From Pegoplata infirma (lineage: Eukaryota > Arthropoda > Insecta > Diptera > Anthomyiidae): a stretch of DNA of 64,000 nt. Location: positions 9,227,266 to 9,291,265 of the forward strand of contig OY992540.1 of NCBI GenBank assembly GCA_963921195.1, read 5' to 3'. Positions 32,100-43,235 of the stretch are shown one piece after another. Numbering within the stretch: position 1 is the first letter of the stretch; every line of letters starts with the position of its first letter. The translations under genes and the position numbers were made by a program. Under the pieces are notes generated by a model that saw only the letters and a program-made list of their open reading frames with translations, was not told the DNA's origin and searched no databases.

Positions 32100-32915
32100 C
32101 CCCCGTAGAATCAACATTGGCAAAAACCCAGCCTTATTGAATCTTTTTTCCGGAAGGTGAACCTACATTACAAATTTCAAGTTTCTAGTACCATTATTTA
32201 AGTAAATGTAAAAGGTACCAAAAGTACAGTTTTTTACCCTTTTTTTCCCCTTAGAATCATCATTGGCGAAAATCCAGCCTAAATAGATCTTTATTCCGAG
32301 AGGTGAACATACAGTCCAATTTTCAAGTATCTATGACTATTATTTCAGGAGATATAAAAAGTACCAAAAGTACACTTTTTTACCCATTTTACCCCCGTAG
32401 AATCAACATTGGCAAAAACCCAGCCTTAGTGATTTTTTTTCCGGGAGGTAAACCTACATTGCAAATTTCAAGTTTCTAATACCATTATTTAAGGAAATAA
32501 AAAAGGTACCAAAAGTACAGTTTTTTACCTTTTTACCCCCTTAGAATCATCATTGGCGAAAATCCAGCCTTAGTGAATCTATATTCCGGGAGGTCCAAAT
32601 TTCAAGTCTCTGTGACAATTATTTAAGAAAATATAAAGGGTACCAAAAGTACAGTTTTTTACCCTTTTTACCCCCTTAAAATCAACATTGGCAAAAGTTC
32701 AGCCTTACAGGATCTACAATCCGGGAGGTGAACATACAGTCCAAATTTCAAGTCTCTATGGCCATTATTTCAGGAGATATAAAAAGTACCAAAAGTACAG
32801 TTTTTTACCCTTTTTACCCCCTTAGAATCAACACTGGCAAAAATCCAGCCTTAGTGGATCTATATTCCGGGAGGTGAACCTACAGTCCAAATTTCAAGTC
32901 TCTAGCTTCTGCGGT
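32100..32915. repeat. About 143-bp tandem repeat, 5-6 units
   Basis: The marker AGAATCAACATTGGCAAAAA recurs at about 32108, 32253, 32398, 32541, 32679 and 32823. It is always followed by CCAGCCTTA, CCGGGAGGTGAAC, CAAATTTCAAGT and CCAAAAGTACAGTTTTTTACC. Units differ by roughly 10-15 percent. Possibly satellite-like; no coding capacity. Confidence 0.85.
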
Positions 32916-32966
32916 TTGGGCTGGGCGATGATGAGTCAGTCAGTCAGTCAGTCACATTACTCTTTT

Positions 32967-34926
32967 ATATATGGGGCATTCCATGTGAAATCGGACACTT
33001 TGAAAAACTTTTTTTTTAGATTTTCCCAATTTGTTTACGGTTTTTAGTACCCTTCGAAAACTCCTTCGTGGTAAATTTTCAGATTTTTTTGATGACCCGT
33101 TCAAAAGATATCGAATTTTTAAAAATTGGTATTTTGTTCCTTTACTCAAATTTCTTTTAATCATAACTTTTTCAATAATGGTTCAAATTTAAAAATTTTT
33201 TTTTTCAAAATTTTTGTTTTTTTACGTACTTTCTAAAAAAAAATCCCAAAAAATTCTTAAAAGCGCTCTAGTATGCGATTTTTAAGTTTTAAAATTTAAA
33301 TCTCATTTTTGAAAATGTTTGTACTCTTCGATTTTTCTGAAATTTTTTTGTGTAAAACTTCTATCAATTCTACAAATTTTTTGCCCAGGAAGATCGTGGG
33401 ATAACGATTATTACTATTTTTTAAAATTTTTTGAAAAAATTTTATTGTAATTTTCCAATCTTAAAATCATTTCTACTGCTCCAATGGTGCATCATAGAGG
33501 GGTCCTTTATAAGACCGACCCCCATTAATTTTTACGTCTTAACATTTCTTTGGAACAAACTAATACCCTATCTCCAATTTCTAAGGGGGCTCTCACACAA
33601 AACGACATTTTTTAAAATTTGTTCCAAACGCTCTAACTGCCCTAATAGCGCCGTTAGAGCAACAAAATGTATGACCGACCTACAATATTTTTTTAGTCCA
33701 AACATTTTCTCTGAACAGACCTACCCTCTATCTTTAACTGTTAAGGCGGTCCCCGTACAATTTTTTTTATTTTTTGTAAATTTGTTTTATTTAATCAGCT
33801 TATACCGGTCCAATGGTGCGTCCGAGAGGGGTCATTAGTGGGACCGACCCGCATTTATTTTTACCCTACAACATTTTTTCAAAACATACCTACGCCCTAT
33901 CTCCACTCCCTAAGTAGGCTCCCATACAAATAACAGTTGGAGCAAATTTTATAAAAGTGTAATTTTGTATGGGAGCCTACTTAGGGAGGGGAGATAGGGC
34001 ATAGGTATGTTTTGAAAAAATGTTGTAGGGTAAAAATTAATGGGGGTCGATCCCACTAATGACCCCCCTCGGACGCACCATTGGACCGGTAGAAGCTGAT
34101 TAAATAAAACAAATTTACAAAAACTAAAAAAAATTGTATGGGGACCGCCTTAACAATTAAAGATAGAGGGTAGGTGTGTTCAGAGAAAATGTTTGGACTA
34201 AAAAAATATTGTGGGTTGGTCATACATTTTGTTGCTCTAAGGGCACTATTAGGGCAGTTAGAGCGTTTGGAACAAATTTTAAAAAATGTCGTTTTGTGTG
34301 GGAGCCCCCTTAGAAATTGGAGATAGGGTATTAGTTTGTTCCAAAGAAATGTTAAGACGTAAAAATTAATGGGGGTCGGTCGTATAAAGGACCCCTCTAT
34401 GACGCACCATTGGAGCAGTAGAAATGATTTTAAGATTGGAAAATTACAATAAAATTTTTTTAAACATTTTTAAAAATAGTAATAATCGTTATCCCACGAT
34501 CTTCCTGGGCAAAAAATTTGTAGAATTGATAGAAGTTTTACACAAAAAAATTTCAGAAAAATCGAAGAGTACAAACATTTTAAAAAATGAGATTTAAATT
34601 TTAAAACTTAAAAATCGCATACTAGAGCGCTTTTAAGAATTTTTTGGGATTTTTTTTTAGAAAGTACGTAAAAAAACAAAAATTTTGAAAAAAAAAATTT
34701 TTAAATTTGAACCATTATTGAAAAAGTTATGATTAAAAGAAATTTGAGTAAAGGAACAAAATACCAATTTTTAAAAATTCCATATCTTTTGAACGGGTCA
34801 TCAAAAAAATCTGAAAATTTACCACGAAGGAGTTTTCGAAGGGTACTAAAAACCGTAAACAAATTGGGAAAATCTAAAAAAAAAGTTTTTCAAAGTGTCC
34901 GATTTCACATGGAATGCCCCATATAT
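32967..34926. mobile_element. 1.96-kb near-perfect foldback, GGGGCATTCCATGTGAAATC ends
   Basis: The arms 32967-33930 and 33963-34926 are inverted copies around a 32-bp loop, symmetric about 33946. They begin TATATATGGGGCATTCCATG and differ by only a few percent. Mirror-image ORFs of about 67 codons at both ends are by-products of the symmetry. No clear TSD was found. It lies in the Harbinger-like composite next to a GTCA tetramer run (about 32934-32953). A degenerate relative is at 41761-42795. Confidence 0.9.
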
Positions 34927-35129
34927 AGATAATATAGTTTCTTAAAAAGAAATGGCTGAAAAATCCAAAAAACGATTTTTTCGCCATTTTTTGACCCATG
35001 TTTTGAACCCCTAAATCCCCGATATGGCCTATAAGCCGAGACACCCCAACCTTAGAATTGTCTCTTTGATACATATTTTAAGTTTCAGGCAAATCGGTTC
35101 ATAAGGGTTGAGATACTTCCCTTGTTAGT

Positions 35130-35230
35130 TATTTATGATTAAAAAACAACATTTTCTAATTCCCAGGGCCCAAGTTCGGGACTTTGAAGTTCTTCTAGCA
35201 TAAAAGTGTTTCATTGCTTTATGTCAACAT
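35130..35230 (+). repeat. Type-B repeat fragment (copy B6)
   Basis: CATTTTCTAATTCCCAGGGC then GGGACTTTGAAGTTCTTCTA match 23130-23200 of copy B4. The fragment is the right-hand flank of the Harbinger-like insertion. Confidence 0.6.
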
Positions 35231-35474
35231 AATTATTGAAGGTGTAGCAGAAGGGTAAACCAAAAATATCCAATCTTTTGTGAGTTTGATAAACATGATT
35301 GCCGCACATTAAAAAATATTTATGGGAGTTCGTTATAAAAATGCAACTACACATGAAATTGTATTCGTGGGACCAAAGAAGTATTTTGTGTGAAAATTGA
35401 TGCCAAAACGTAGGGACTTAAGAATTAGTTCGCTATAACCGAGAATTCGTTATAACCGAGTTTGACTCTATATA
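35230..35474. mobile_element. Truncated pogo/Tigger-like MITE (right half)
   Basis: It matches the inverted 58987-59449 element from ATGATTGCCGCACATT to GAGTTTGACTC. The left terminus is missing. It ends near TATATAAATT at 35474. Confidence 0.65.
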
Positions 35475-36590
35475 AATTTTATGCATTTACATGTTAACAC
35501 TTGTTAATTTTTTTTTCTGCTGTTCGTTTTGTAATCTTGCATTTGTGTAATTCAAGGTTCTTTTTATGATTTAACCCCACAATACTGCCGATGGCATAGT
35601 CTATTTAAATCACTCTTGTAATCATGTTTATATATCTTCAAGCAGAAATTTCTTAAAAATTGTCCCTACAAGAGTGCAATGAAAAACTTTAGCTTAAGGA
35701 AAAATGAAAAATAAAATAAGGACAATATTCACAGTAGCAGTCAACACACACACACACACCCACATACATATCCCAGTTGACCAAAAAGTCTTAAATAAAA
35801 TTGTGTATACGAATTTTATTGAAGCTTTCATAATATTCAGCTGCTTTATAAAATATTTACTAATATGAGGGTGAATAACATACCGCTTTACAGGAACTAA
35901 GAAGGCCTGGTGATTTTGGCAATCACTGGACAGTGTCCATTATCTTATCTTTAAGAGAAAATTACAGACTTTCGAACGAGCTTGATTCGAAGTGATTTCC
36001 ATGTCAGGATATTATTTTAAAAGCTTTTAAAATGGGTCAAAAGTGCCCTTTTTCGGCACTTTAACCGCGAATTACTCAAAATCCAGACGTGATAGACAAA
36101 TTTGGGGTCCGAATTTGGAATCAGTGCAACAAACACCATCCAAATCACTAACCAGAAACCAACACGCAGTGTCATTGATCCATCAATGTAGACCTCAATT
36201 TGATGATCCCCCACGGACGGGTTTTCCCAGAATTTCCTAGATGAAATTGTCAAAATGGGTCATTTTTGACACTTTAAATACGATTTTCTCAAAATTGTGA
36301 CGTGATAGAAAACTTTGAGTGAATGTTTTGGAAACGGGGCACCAAAATCTATCAAATTTTTTTTGGTTTCATCAAAAACGCAGCAAAAAATCTAATAATT
36401 TGTAGAGCGGTGTGATGTAACAGAAAAGAGCTAGTGGAGTCTGCTGTAAGGAACTGGGAATTAAATATAGTTTAAGCTTTAAAGGTACTGGGAAATAGGA
36501 ATATACGATCAAAGGTATTCAGCCGTTGTCGCCAAGAGCTTCAGGCTCTTATCGAACAACACTGTTTGAGACTGTGCTGTGTTAATTATA
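35475..36590. other. Mostly unique AT-rich DNA, CA microsatellite, weak duplication
   Basis: A CA run lies at 35745-35760. The sequence AAAATGGGTCAAAAGTG...GACGTGATAGACAAA near 36028-36100 recurs about 215 bp on (36245-36320), a diverged direct repeat. I see no gene. Confidence 0.45.
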
Positions 36591-36650
36591 GATGACTCGT
36601 GCAGATGGTGTGGAAACGAAGAGACAGTGGACAACTCATTTGACACTTTT
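36590..36650 (+). pseudogene. Possible LINE zinc-knuckle remnant
   Basis: In one plus frame the DNA reads DDSCRWCGNEETVDNS. This resembles the first half of the LINE C-terminal knuckle (DDxCRxCGxxEETxEH), with Asp-Asn in place of the expected Glu-His. It is cut off at 36654 by the piggyBac-type element, and nothing recognisable continues afterwards. Too short to classify. Confidence 0.35.
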
Positions 36651-36654
36651 TTAA

Positions 36655-37502
36655 CAAGCTGGGCACCCTACTGGTAAAGTCAATTCGAGTACGCAGAATT
36701 AAATGGTGCTAGCCGTTTTTCGAAGTTAGCGCTCGTTTTCGCGATATTCGCGATTTAAAATTTTTATTCTTAAGTACAATAAAAACGATATTTTAAACTT
36801 TTGCTATCATTTTCAAATTTAAAACCATTCAAGTCTGTTAAACTAACACAACACATTATTGTGTGTCAATTTTTTTTTGCGAAAAAAATGTTTTGTTCCC
36901 GAAAAATCTTTATTTTTGTGAAAAAATTGGTTCAATACAAATATTATTAGTTTGATTTGAATTTACGACAGCCATCTGGTAAAGATATTTCGTGTACACT
37001 AAATCCCATTGTAATATCAGTTTTTTCAACGTTAGCGTATGTATAAGCGATATTCGCAATTTTTTTTTTTTTATTTTAAGTAAAAAAACTATTTCTTTAT
37101 ATTATTTAGCCAATTGCTGAATTTTTATCATCTGAACTTTATTGAATATAAAAAAATTATTCGCGGAATTTTTTTTTGCGAAATTTTTTTTATTTTGCTA
37201 TTAATTTATGAAAATGAGTAGAATACTATACAGTACAGACACAAAATTTTTCTAAAACAAATTTTTTTTGTGGATTTTTATTTTTTTTCGCGGAAAAATT
37301 TTTTTCGCGAAAAAAAGCAATGCATTTTCTAAATTTATATTTAAAACTTTCCCAAAGGCATACAAATTAATTTTTTGTAATACCTTTGCTTTACAATTTT
37401 AAATCCCGAATATCGCGAATACGAGCTCTAACTTCGAAAAACGGCTAGCACCATTGAATTCAGCGTACCCAAACTAGCTTTAGCAGCAGGGTGCCCAGCT
37501 TG
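36655..37502. mobile_element. 848-bp piggyBac-type MITE, TTAA-flanked
   Basis: The TIRs CAAGCTGGGCACCCTACTG and CAGGGTGCCCAGCTTG are flanked by TTAA (36651-36654 and 37503-37506). A second inverted block, GGTGCTAGCCGTTTTTCGAA with TTAGCGCTCG, lies about 60 bp inward at both ends. The centre is AT-rich with GCGATATTCGCGAT-like palindromes. Non-coding. Confidence 0.9.
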
Positions 37503-37506
37503 TTAA

Positions 37507-39000
37507 TTTTTGCGACTAGCACAGAGTAATGAAAAGCTTTTTATTATTTTTTTTTATGTTTAAGTCTTGCAAAAGAAACATATAAAAAGCTTGTATTTTC
37601 AAAGCATACTTTGAGGCATCAGGAAAATTTAAAAATCGTACGTACATAGAATGGAATTTTGATCGCAATCGTCTCCGAGAATTAGCACCGGGTTCCAAAG
37701 GAGTAGTGATAGTTTACCTCCTTGTGGTATGATTCTGATGTTTCTAGATGTTCTAGACAAGATATTGTTGCTTATTGTGCTTGTAGTATTGTACGTTTTT
37801 GCGGATTAATAGACTGTCTCCGATATTCAGATGTCGTTTAAGATGTCTTAAAGACCTTGCCAACTGGTATATACAACCAAATGAGTGTTGAAATTAGCGC
37901 TCTACAGTGAGTTGTCATCATATTACATATATTGTTATTGCTGATGATATTGTTGTTGCTTTTGTAAAATTATTTGTGTTGAAAATGTTTTGTTCTCTGT
38001 GTAAATGTATTTTAATTTACATTACTGCACAGTTATTACAACATTTACACCGACACATACAAAAATAATACTACAACAACAATATCCACAGTAATAACGT
38101 CACTAACATCCGTATCATCATCAACAACAACAACGTAAACACTGGCAACATCATTGTCGTCAACATCACGATGACAGAAAGATAAACATTATAATTTGTT
38201 GTCTTCTTTTTTTCATGTTGTTGTGACGTTTTTGTAACTTGGGTGTAATGTATTTTTCATTATATTGTTATAAACGTAACAACAACAGCAGCAACAACAG
38301 CAAACATTCATACTCATACATTTACATTTACACGTACATTTTTATACACATACACAATTGTACAAATACGTATTTATGTTTTTTTAATTACTTTTTTCAA
38401 TTCATTATCTTTTTTTTTGTAGCATATTTTTAGGCTTGAGGATACAAAAAAAAATTATGCTGCTTGTTTGCTGTGTACAGTGTTCAGTGCTGGTTGGTTG
38501 GTTGGCTGGCTGGTTTGTTTTATTTGGTTTTGGTATGATTTGTTGCATTATGTTCTACATTAATTTAGTTTCATTTCATTTTAAAATGATGATGATTTCT
38601 AAGCATGTGACGTAAATTTATGATGAATATTATTACTGTATTTGCTGAATGAAAGAGTATAAATATAATGGAAATTTGATTGTGTTGGAAATGTAATTAC
38701 TTTTATTAAAAAAATATTCTATAGCCTACTTTTAGGTGGTAACAGTGGTAAAATATTAAAGCATAAAATTGAGGTTGTTTTTCACAAAACAATATTAAGA
38801 GCAATAAAACAGGGCGGTAGCTAAAAATAAATTTAAAGCTAAAAATAAAATTTTGAGTAGGTTTATTCTAGCTCGAGGTCATATTTTCTTTACTTTAAAA
38901 CTGTTGATTCTCATAGAATAATTTTCCAGAAAATTATTTTTCTGTTTTAAATTTATTTATGTTGGTCTCATTTTTGCAAGACTTAGTCGACAATTGTTTC
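37507..39000. other. Unique-looking AT-rich DNA with CAA and GGTT microsatellites
   Basis: CAACAACAACA tracts (about 38070-38110, 38278-38306) and GGTTGGTTGGTTGGCTGG (about 38491-38512) are present. I see no coding exon or transposon ends. This is one of the few stretches that may be ancestral host sequence. Confidence 0.45.
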
Positions 39001-39039
39001 GGAATTTTTCAGGTTCTTTTCTCAAGTTAATTTGGCATA

Positions 39040-39950
39040 TGAGACATTCCACACCAAATGTCCAGCGAAAATATAAACATGAGGCATTCCACACCAAATG
39101 TCCAGCGAAAAAAAAACATGTGTACCGTAAACTTCTGAATATGTTGTATGGATATCCCTATATGAAACTTAGGAAATTGCGTTTTTGGTTTTCCAATTTT
39201 CCAAAAACTGGGCTCAGGAGGCGTGGTCCAATAATGGAAAAATTGTCAAATTTGTGGCAAGTTGACTTGATTAAATATTTATCACATTGAAACGGAATGC
39301 ACCACAATCTCAAAAATGTAATTTCTTATATAAATAACAAAAATAAATTTCATAACAATTTTGTAATTTGCTTGTATTTTCTTGTTTTAACGTTGCGAAT
39401 GAGTAATATTAATTGCATAAATATTTCTCATACGCTCTGTTGAAACAAGAAAATACAAGCAAATTACAAAATTGTTATGAAATTTAAAATTCAAATGCGA
39501 TTTTCTCGAAAAAAAACGAAAAACGTGTTTCTGAATTTTTTTGTGTGGATGGACAAACATCTAAACTTAAAAAAAAAAAATAAAAAAAGTGGCCTGATTT
39601 TTGATAAATTGACTTTTTTAAAAAATGGAAAATTTCAGAAAGGGTTCTGACAATTTGCCAAAAAAAAAATTTATCGATAGCCCATACAAAACTATATAAG
39701 AATGTAAATTTTTGAGATTGTGGTGCATTCCGTTTTAATGTGATAAATATTTAATCAAGGCAACTCGCCACAAATTTGACCATTTTTTCAATATTTGACC
39801 ACGCCTCCTAAGCCCAGTTTTTTTAAATTTGAAAAACCAAAAACGCATTTTTCTTAGTTCCATATAGGGCTATCCAAACAACTCATTCAGAAATTTACGG
39901 GACACATGTTTTTCTGTAGCGGGACATTTGGTGTGGAATGCCTAACATGT
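39040..39950. mobile_element. Foldback with GGCATTCCACACCAAATGTC ends
   Basis: The left end GGCATTCCACACC occurs twice with a 40-bp period (39044 and 39084) and recurs inverted at 39930-39946. Inner arms around 39280-39380 and 39440-39730 (AACGGAATGCACCACAATCT, AATTTGCTTGTATTTTCTTG) are also inverted. Flanks AAACATGA and TAACATGT match at 6 of 8 positions, so a hAT-like TSD is possible. Confidence 0.6.
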
Positions 39951-40500
39951 GTCCCATGAGTTTCCGAAAAGGTTGTTTTGATAGCCCTATATTGAACTAA
40001 AAAAATTGCGTTTTTGGTTTTTAAACTTCTCAAAACCTGGGCTTAAGAGGCTTGGCTAAATATTGATCAAATGGTCAAATTTGTGTCGAGTTGCCTTGAT
40101 TAAATATTTATTAAATTAAAACGGAATGCACTATAATCTCAAAAATTAGCATTCTTTTATACTTTTTTATGGGACATAAATTAAAAATTTTTATTTTGGA
40201 AAATTTTCAAAACCCGTTCTAACATTTGCCGTTTTTTTAAAAAAGTCAATTTATCAAAAATCCGGCCATTTTTTTTTCTTTTTCTTTTTTTAATTATATA
40301 AAATTCGAAATATAAAATTTCATAAGAATTTTGTAATTTGCTTGTATTTTATTGTTTCAGCATAGCGAATGAGCAAAAAATATTTGCATAAAAAAATACT
40401 CATACGCAATGTTGAAACAAGAATATGCAAGCAAATTACAACATTCTGATAAAATTTAATATTCAAATGCGATTTACTCGAAAAAAAACGAAAAGCACGA
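39951..40500. repeat. Partial second copy of the 39040 foldback
   Basis: AACGGAATGCACTATAATCT, the AATTTGCTTGTATTTTATTG/CAAGCAAATTAC pair and neighbouring sequence repeat the arms of 39040-39950 at lower identity. A more degenerate copy is at 43236-43965. Confidence 0.6.
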
Positions 40501-40640
40501 GTCTGAATTGTTTTGTGTTAACCGTTACAAAAGCTTTAAAAACATTTGTAAACTACAAAAATATTTTACAAAGTATTTCTGTCACTCAAAAAAATTTTTA
40601 CGCTACAAAAAATTTTACACTCAAAAAAATGTTGTCAGTT

Positions 40641-41712
40641 TTTACACCCTCCACTTACAAGGAAGGCCTTTCACAGGGCACCCACCGATTGTCCAGAAAC
40701 TTTAATATGGGAATGACGGGGAAAAAATAAGAGTTACCTGTTCTTTTTTAGCTGCCCAATCTCAAATTTAAAAAAGGGCTGTCACCTAATGAAAAAATTA
40801 GTGCTTTCGGGAAAATCCGTATAAAAGCCGAACTAGCAGGAATTTCGCCAAACAAAAAAATACGGGTCAGCTTAATTTTGATAGAGATTATTATATATGA
40901 TTTTGGCGGTCGTACATATATACATCTCCATATAAACTACCCCAACGATTATACATTTTTGACAATAACAAACTTAACGAAGCCGAATTTGGACACGGCC
41001 GAACACCATTGGATAGGCCGTCGAAAAACCTTTAATCTGTATAAAATGTTCATATAGTTTCTTTTGAAGAAATGGGAAAAATCCTCAAAAAACGTAAAAA
41101 ATCCCGTTTTCCCCCTCCCCTTTGACCAACTTAATCTGAGATTGGGCAGCTTCCTTGTTAGTGAGTGACCTTCCTTGTTAGTGATAGAGGGAATATATAA
41201 GTTTGTCATTCCGTTTGATACTCATATAAATATCCGTCTAAGACCCCATAATTTATATACATTATTGATCAGTGATCGATTTTAAGACATTCTTGCGATG
41301 TCCGTCTGTCTGTCCGTCTGTGGAAATGGTGATCACGACCAAATTGTTAAACAAATATGCCTAAGACCTAGCATATTTACTTGTTGTTGCCCTATGTAGT
41401 TTGGAATTGCATTTGAACGAACATTTTGGTATATTCAACATAACCTAAAAATACAAAATGCTTTAATTCGGCTGATAGTTGACACATGTGAACAGAATTG
41501 ATCACCGAATGGTATTTAAACAAGTACAAACATATTTTTTTACAAAAAACAAAATTCGGCAATTTTTTTTTTACAAAAAATTTTTTTTGCGGAGTTTTTT
41601 TTTTTTTTAATTTTTCGAAATTTTTTTTTTTTTTTACAAATAAACTTTTTTACATTGTGAAGGGTATCATTACATTCGGCAAGGTCCAATTTAACGTTTT
41701 TACTTGTTTTTT
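40641..41712 (-). repeat. Type-A GGAGGGTATA repeat split by a Harbinger-like element (copy A7)
   Basis: The 3' end reads TACACCCTCCACTTA, is cut at 40657 and resumes at 41178 with TTAGTGATAGAGGG. It ends at its 5' side near CATTCGGCAAGGTCCAATTT then TACTTGTTTT. Joined flanks reproduce the uninterrupted end of the copy at 61240-61268. Confidence 0.8.
40658..41177. mobile_element. 520-bp Harbinger-like MITE, TTA-flanked
   Basis: The ends CAAGGAAGG and CCTTCCTTG are flanked by TTA (40655-40657, 41178-41180). An inner pair CTGCCCAATCTCA/TGAGATTGGGCAG lies at 40751 and about 41135-41150. The interior shares AAATACGGGTC...TTAACGAAGCCGAATTT with about 30585-30715 of the 8-kb composite, so it is a deletion relative. 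Its insertion is proven by the restored host hairpin. Confidence 0.85.
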
Positions 41713-41760
41713 TTTTTTTAAATATTTCTTAACAAAATTTATTTATCTTTTTTCACGTTA

Positions 41761-42795
41761 GATGCCACATTTCTTAAAATTTGCTTTAACCACTGTAACT
41801 GCCAAAAGAGTGGCCCTAGACGGGTTAAATGTAAGACTGACCCACAATATTTTTTCAATCCAAACATACCTACGCTCTATCTTAAACCCTTAAAGCAGTC
41901 CTCCAACAACTTTTTATTTTTTACAAATTTGTTTTATTTGATCAGCCAACATATTTTCAAAACATATCTACCTCCTATCACCACTCCCTAAGTGGGCCCC
42001 CTTACAAAATTATATTTTTATAAAATTTGCTCCCACTTCAGTGAATGTGAGCCCACTTATGCAGTAAAGATAGGGGTAATCATATTTTGTAAAAAATGTT
42101 GTGGGTAGAAATGAATAGAGGTCGGTTTCACTATTTACCCTTCAAGGACGCATCGTTGGACCAGGAGAAGCTGATTAAATAAAATAAATTTATAAAACAA
42201 ACTTTAAGAAATGTCATTTTGTATGCGAACCCCCTTAGGAATTAGAGATAGAGTGTAAGTTTGCCTGGAAAAAATTTTAAGAAGCAAAAATTAATGGGGG
42301 GTTGATCTTGCTTTTGACCTCTCTAAGACGCAGCATTGGAGCAGTAGATGCTGATTTGATGATTGAAAAACTAAAACAAAAAATTTTCAAAAAATCGAAA
42401 AAATAGAAATTATTAAAAGATTTTTTTAAAGTACGTAAAAAAAATTTTTGAATTTGGACAATTTTTAAAGAAGTTATGATTAAGGGTCGAACCTGAGTCG
42501 AATTGCGTCGCGCAAGACGTAAAAAAAACAAAAACAAACACATCAAATTTAAAATTTTTACGTCCGTTTGATTTAGGTACGTCACATTTAAATATTAGAA
42601 ACGAAAAATTATTGGGCGTTACTCCTTACGCGACTCAATTTGATTCAGGTTGGACGCTTAAAGAAGTTTGAGTAAGAGACCAATTTTTCAAATTTCGATA
42701 TTTTTTATACGGGTCATCAAAAAGATCTGAAATTTTACTAGGAAGGAGTACTAAAAACTTTAAAAAGCTTCAAAGTGTTCAATTTATATATACCC
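41761..42795. repeat. Degenerate relative of the 32967-34926 foldback
   Basis: Segments such as CAATATTTTTTCAATCCAAAC and CCACTCCCTAAGTGGGC on one side, and ATTAATGGGGGGTTGATC, GCATTGGAGCAGTAGATGC on the other, match the two arms at lower identity. A 174-bp TTAA-flanked element interrupts the right arm. Confidence 0.7.
42484..42657. mobile_element. 174-bp piggyBac-type MITE, TTAA-flanked
   Basis: The ends GGGTCGAACCTGAGTCGAAT and its imperfect inverse TTGATTCAGGTTGGACGC are flanked by TTAA (42480-42483, 42658-42661). The related uninterrupted sequence GTTATGATTAAAAGAAATTT at about 34726-34745 is the empty site with a single TTAA-like tetramer. TTGCGTCGCGCAAGACGT palindromes lie inside. Confidence 0.85.
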
Positions 42796-42799
42796 CCAT

Positions 42800-43235
42800 A
42801 TATTTTACTTTAGAAAGCTTAAAAAACATCAGAAACCGTTTGACTCAAAAAGTACTGGGACAATTGGCTGTTAGTTCAAAATACATGTAACTACGTTCCT
42901 GTGTAATTTGCCGTTGCAATGATTCAATGCAAGGCAAAAATATAAAAAAAAAAACTTGGCAAAAATGTAATTATACTAATGATGTTGTTGGCGCGTTGAT
43001 ATTTAATGATAACAACCTTATAACAAATTAAGGCTAAACAAAATATGATTCCATTAAGAATATAAAAAGTTAATTAAAATTATAACCACCACAATCTAAA
43101 GTATGAGGCAAAAATTTTAAATAAAAACCGCCTTTTTACTTAAAAATACATTAAATCCATTTAGTCTTAAAATTACACAAGGGAACAAAAAAAAATGTTG
43201 CTTCAAGAGTACAGCAATTGGCAAACAAGTCACAT
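42800..43235. other. AT-rich DNA, no gene seen
   Basis: I identify no conserved ORF, TIR or RNA here. Confidence 0.45.

Larger units (their letters stand above)
27059..35124. mobile_element. 8.1-kb Harbinger-like composite, TTA-flanked
   Basis: The ends CAAGGAAAGTATCTCAACCC and GGGTTGAGATACTTCCCTTG are inverted, with TTA at 27056-27058 and 35125-35127, as for PIF/Harbinger elements (TWA target). The left arm continues, after a nested hAT, at 30456 (GTTGGGGTGTCTCGGC) and pairs with about 34930-35120. The interior carries the hAT 27141-30455, two minisatellites and the 32967-34926 foldback. The 520-bp element at 40658-41177 is a shorter relative. No transposase is recognisable. Confidence 0.75.

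Noticed and set aside
32952..34932. Two nearly identical 70-codon proteins at mirror positions
   Set aside because: They are the two arms of the inverted repeat. Both reflect the same DNA and no domain is recognisable.
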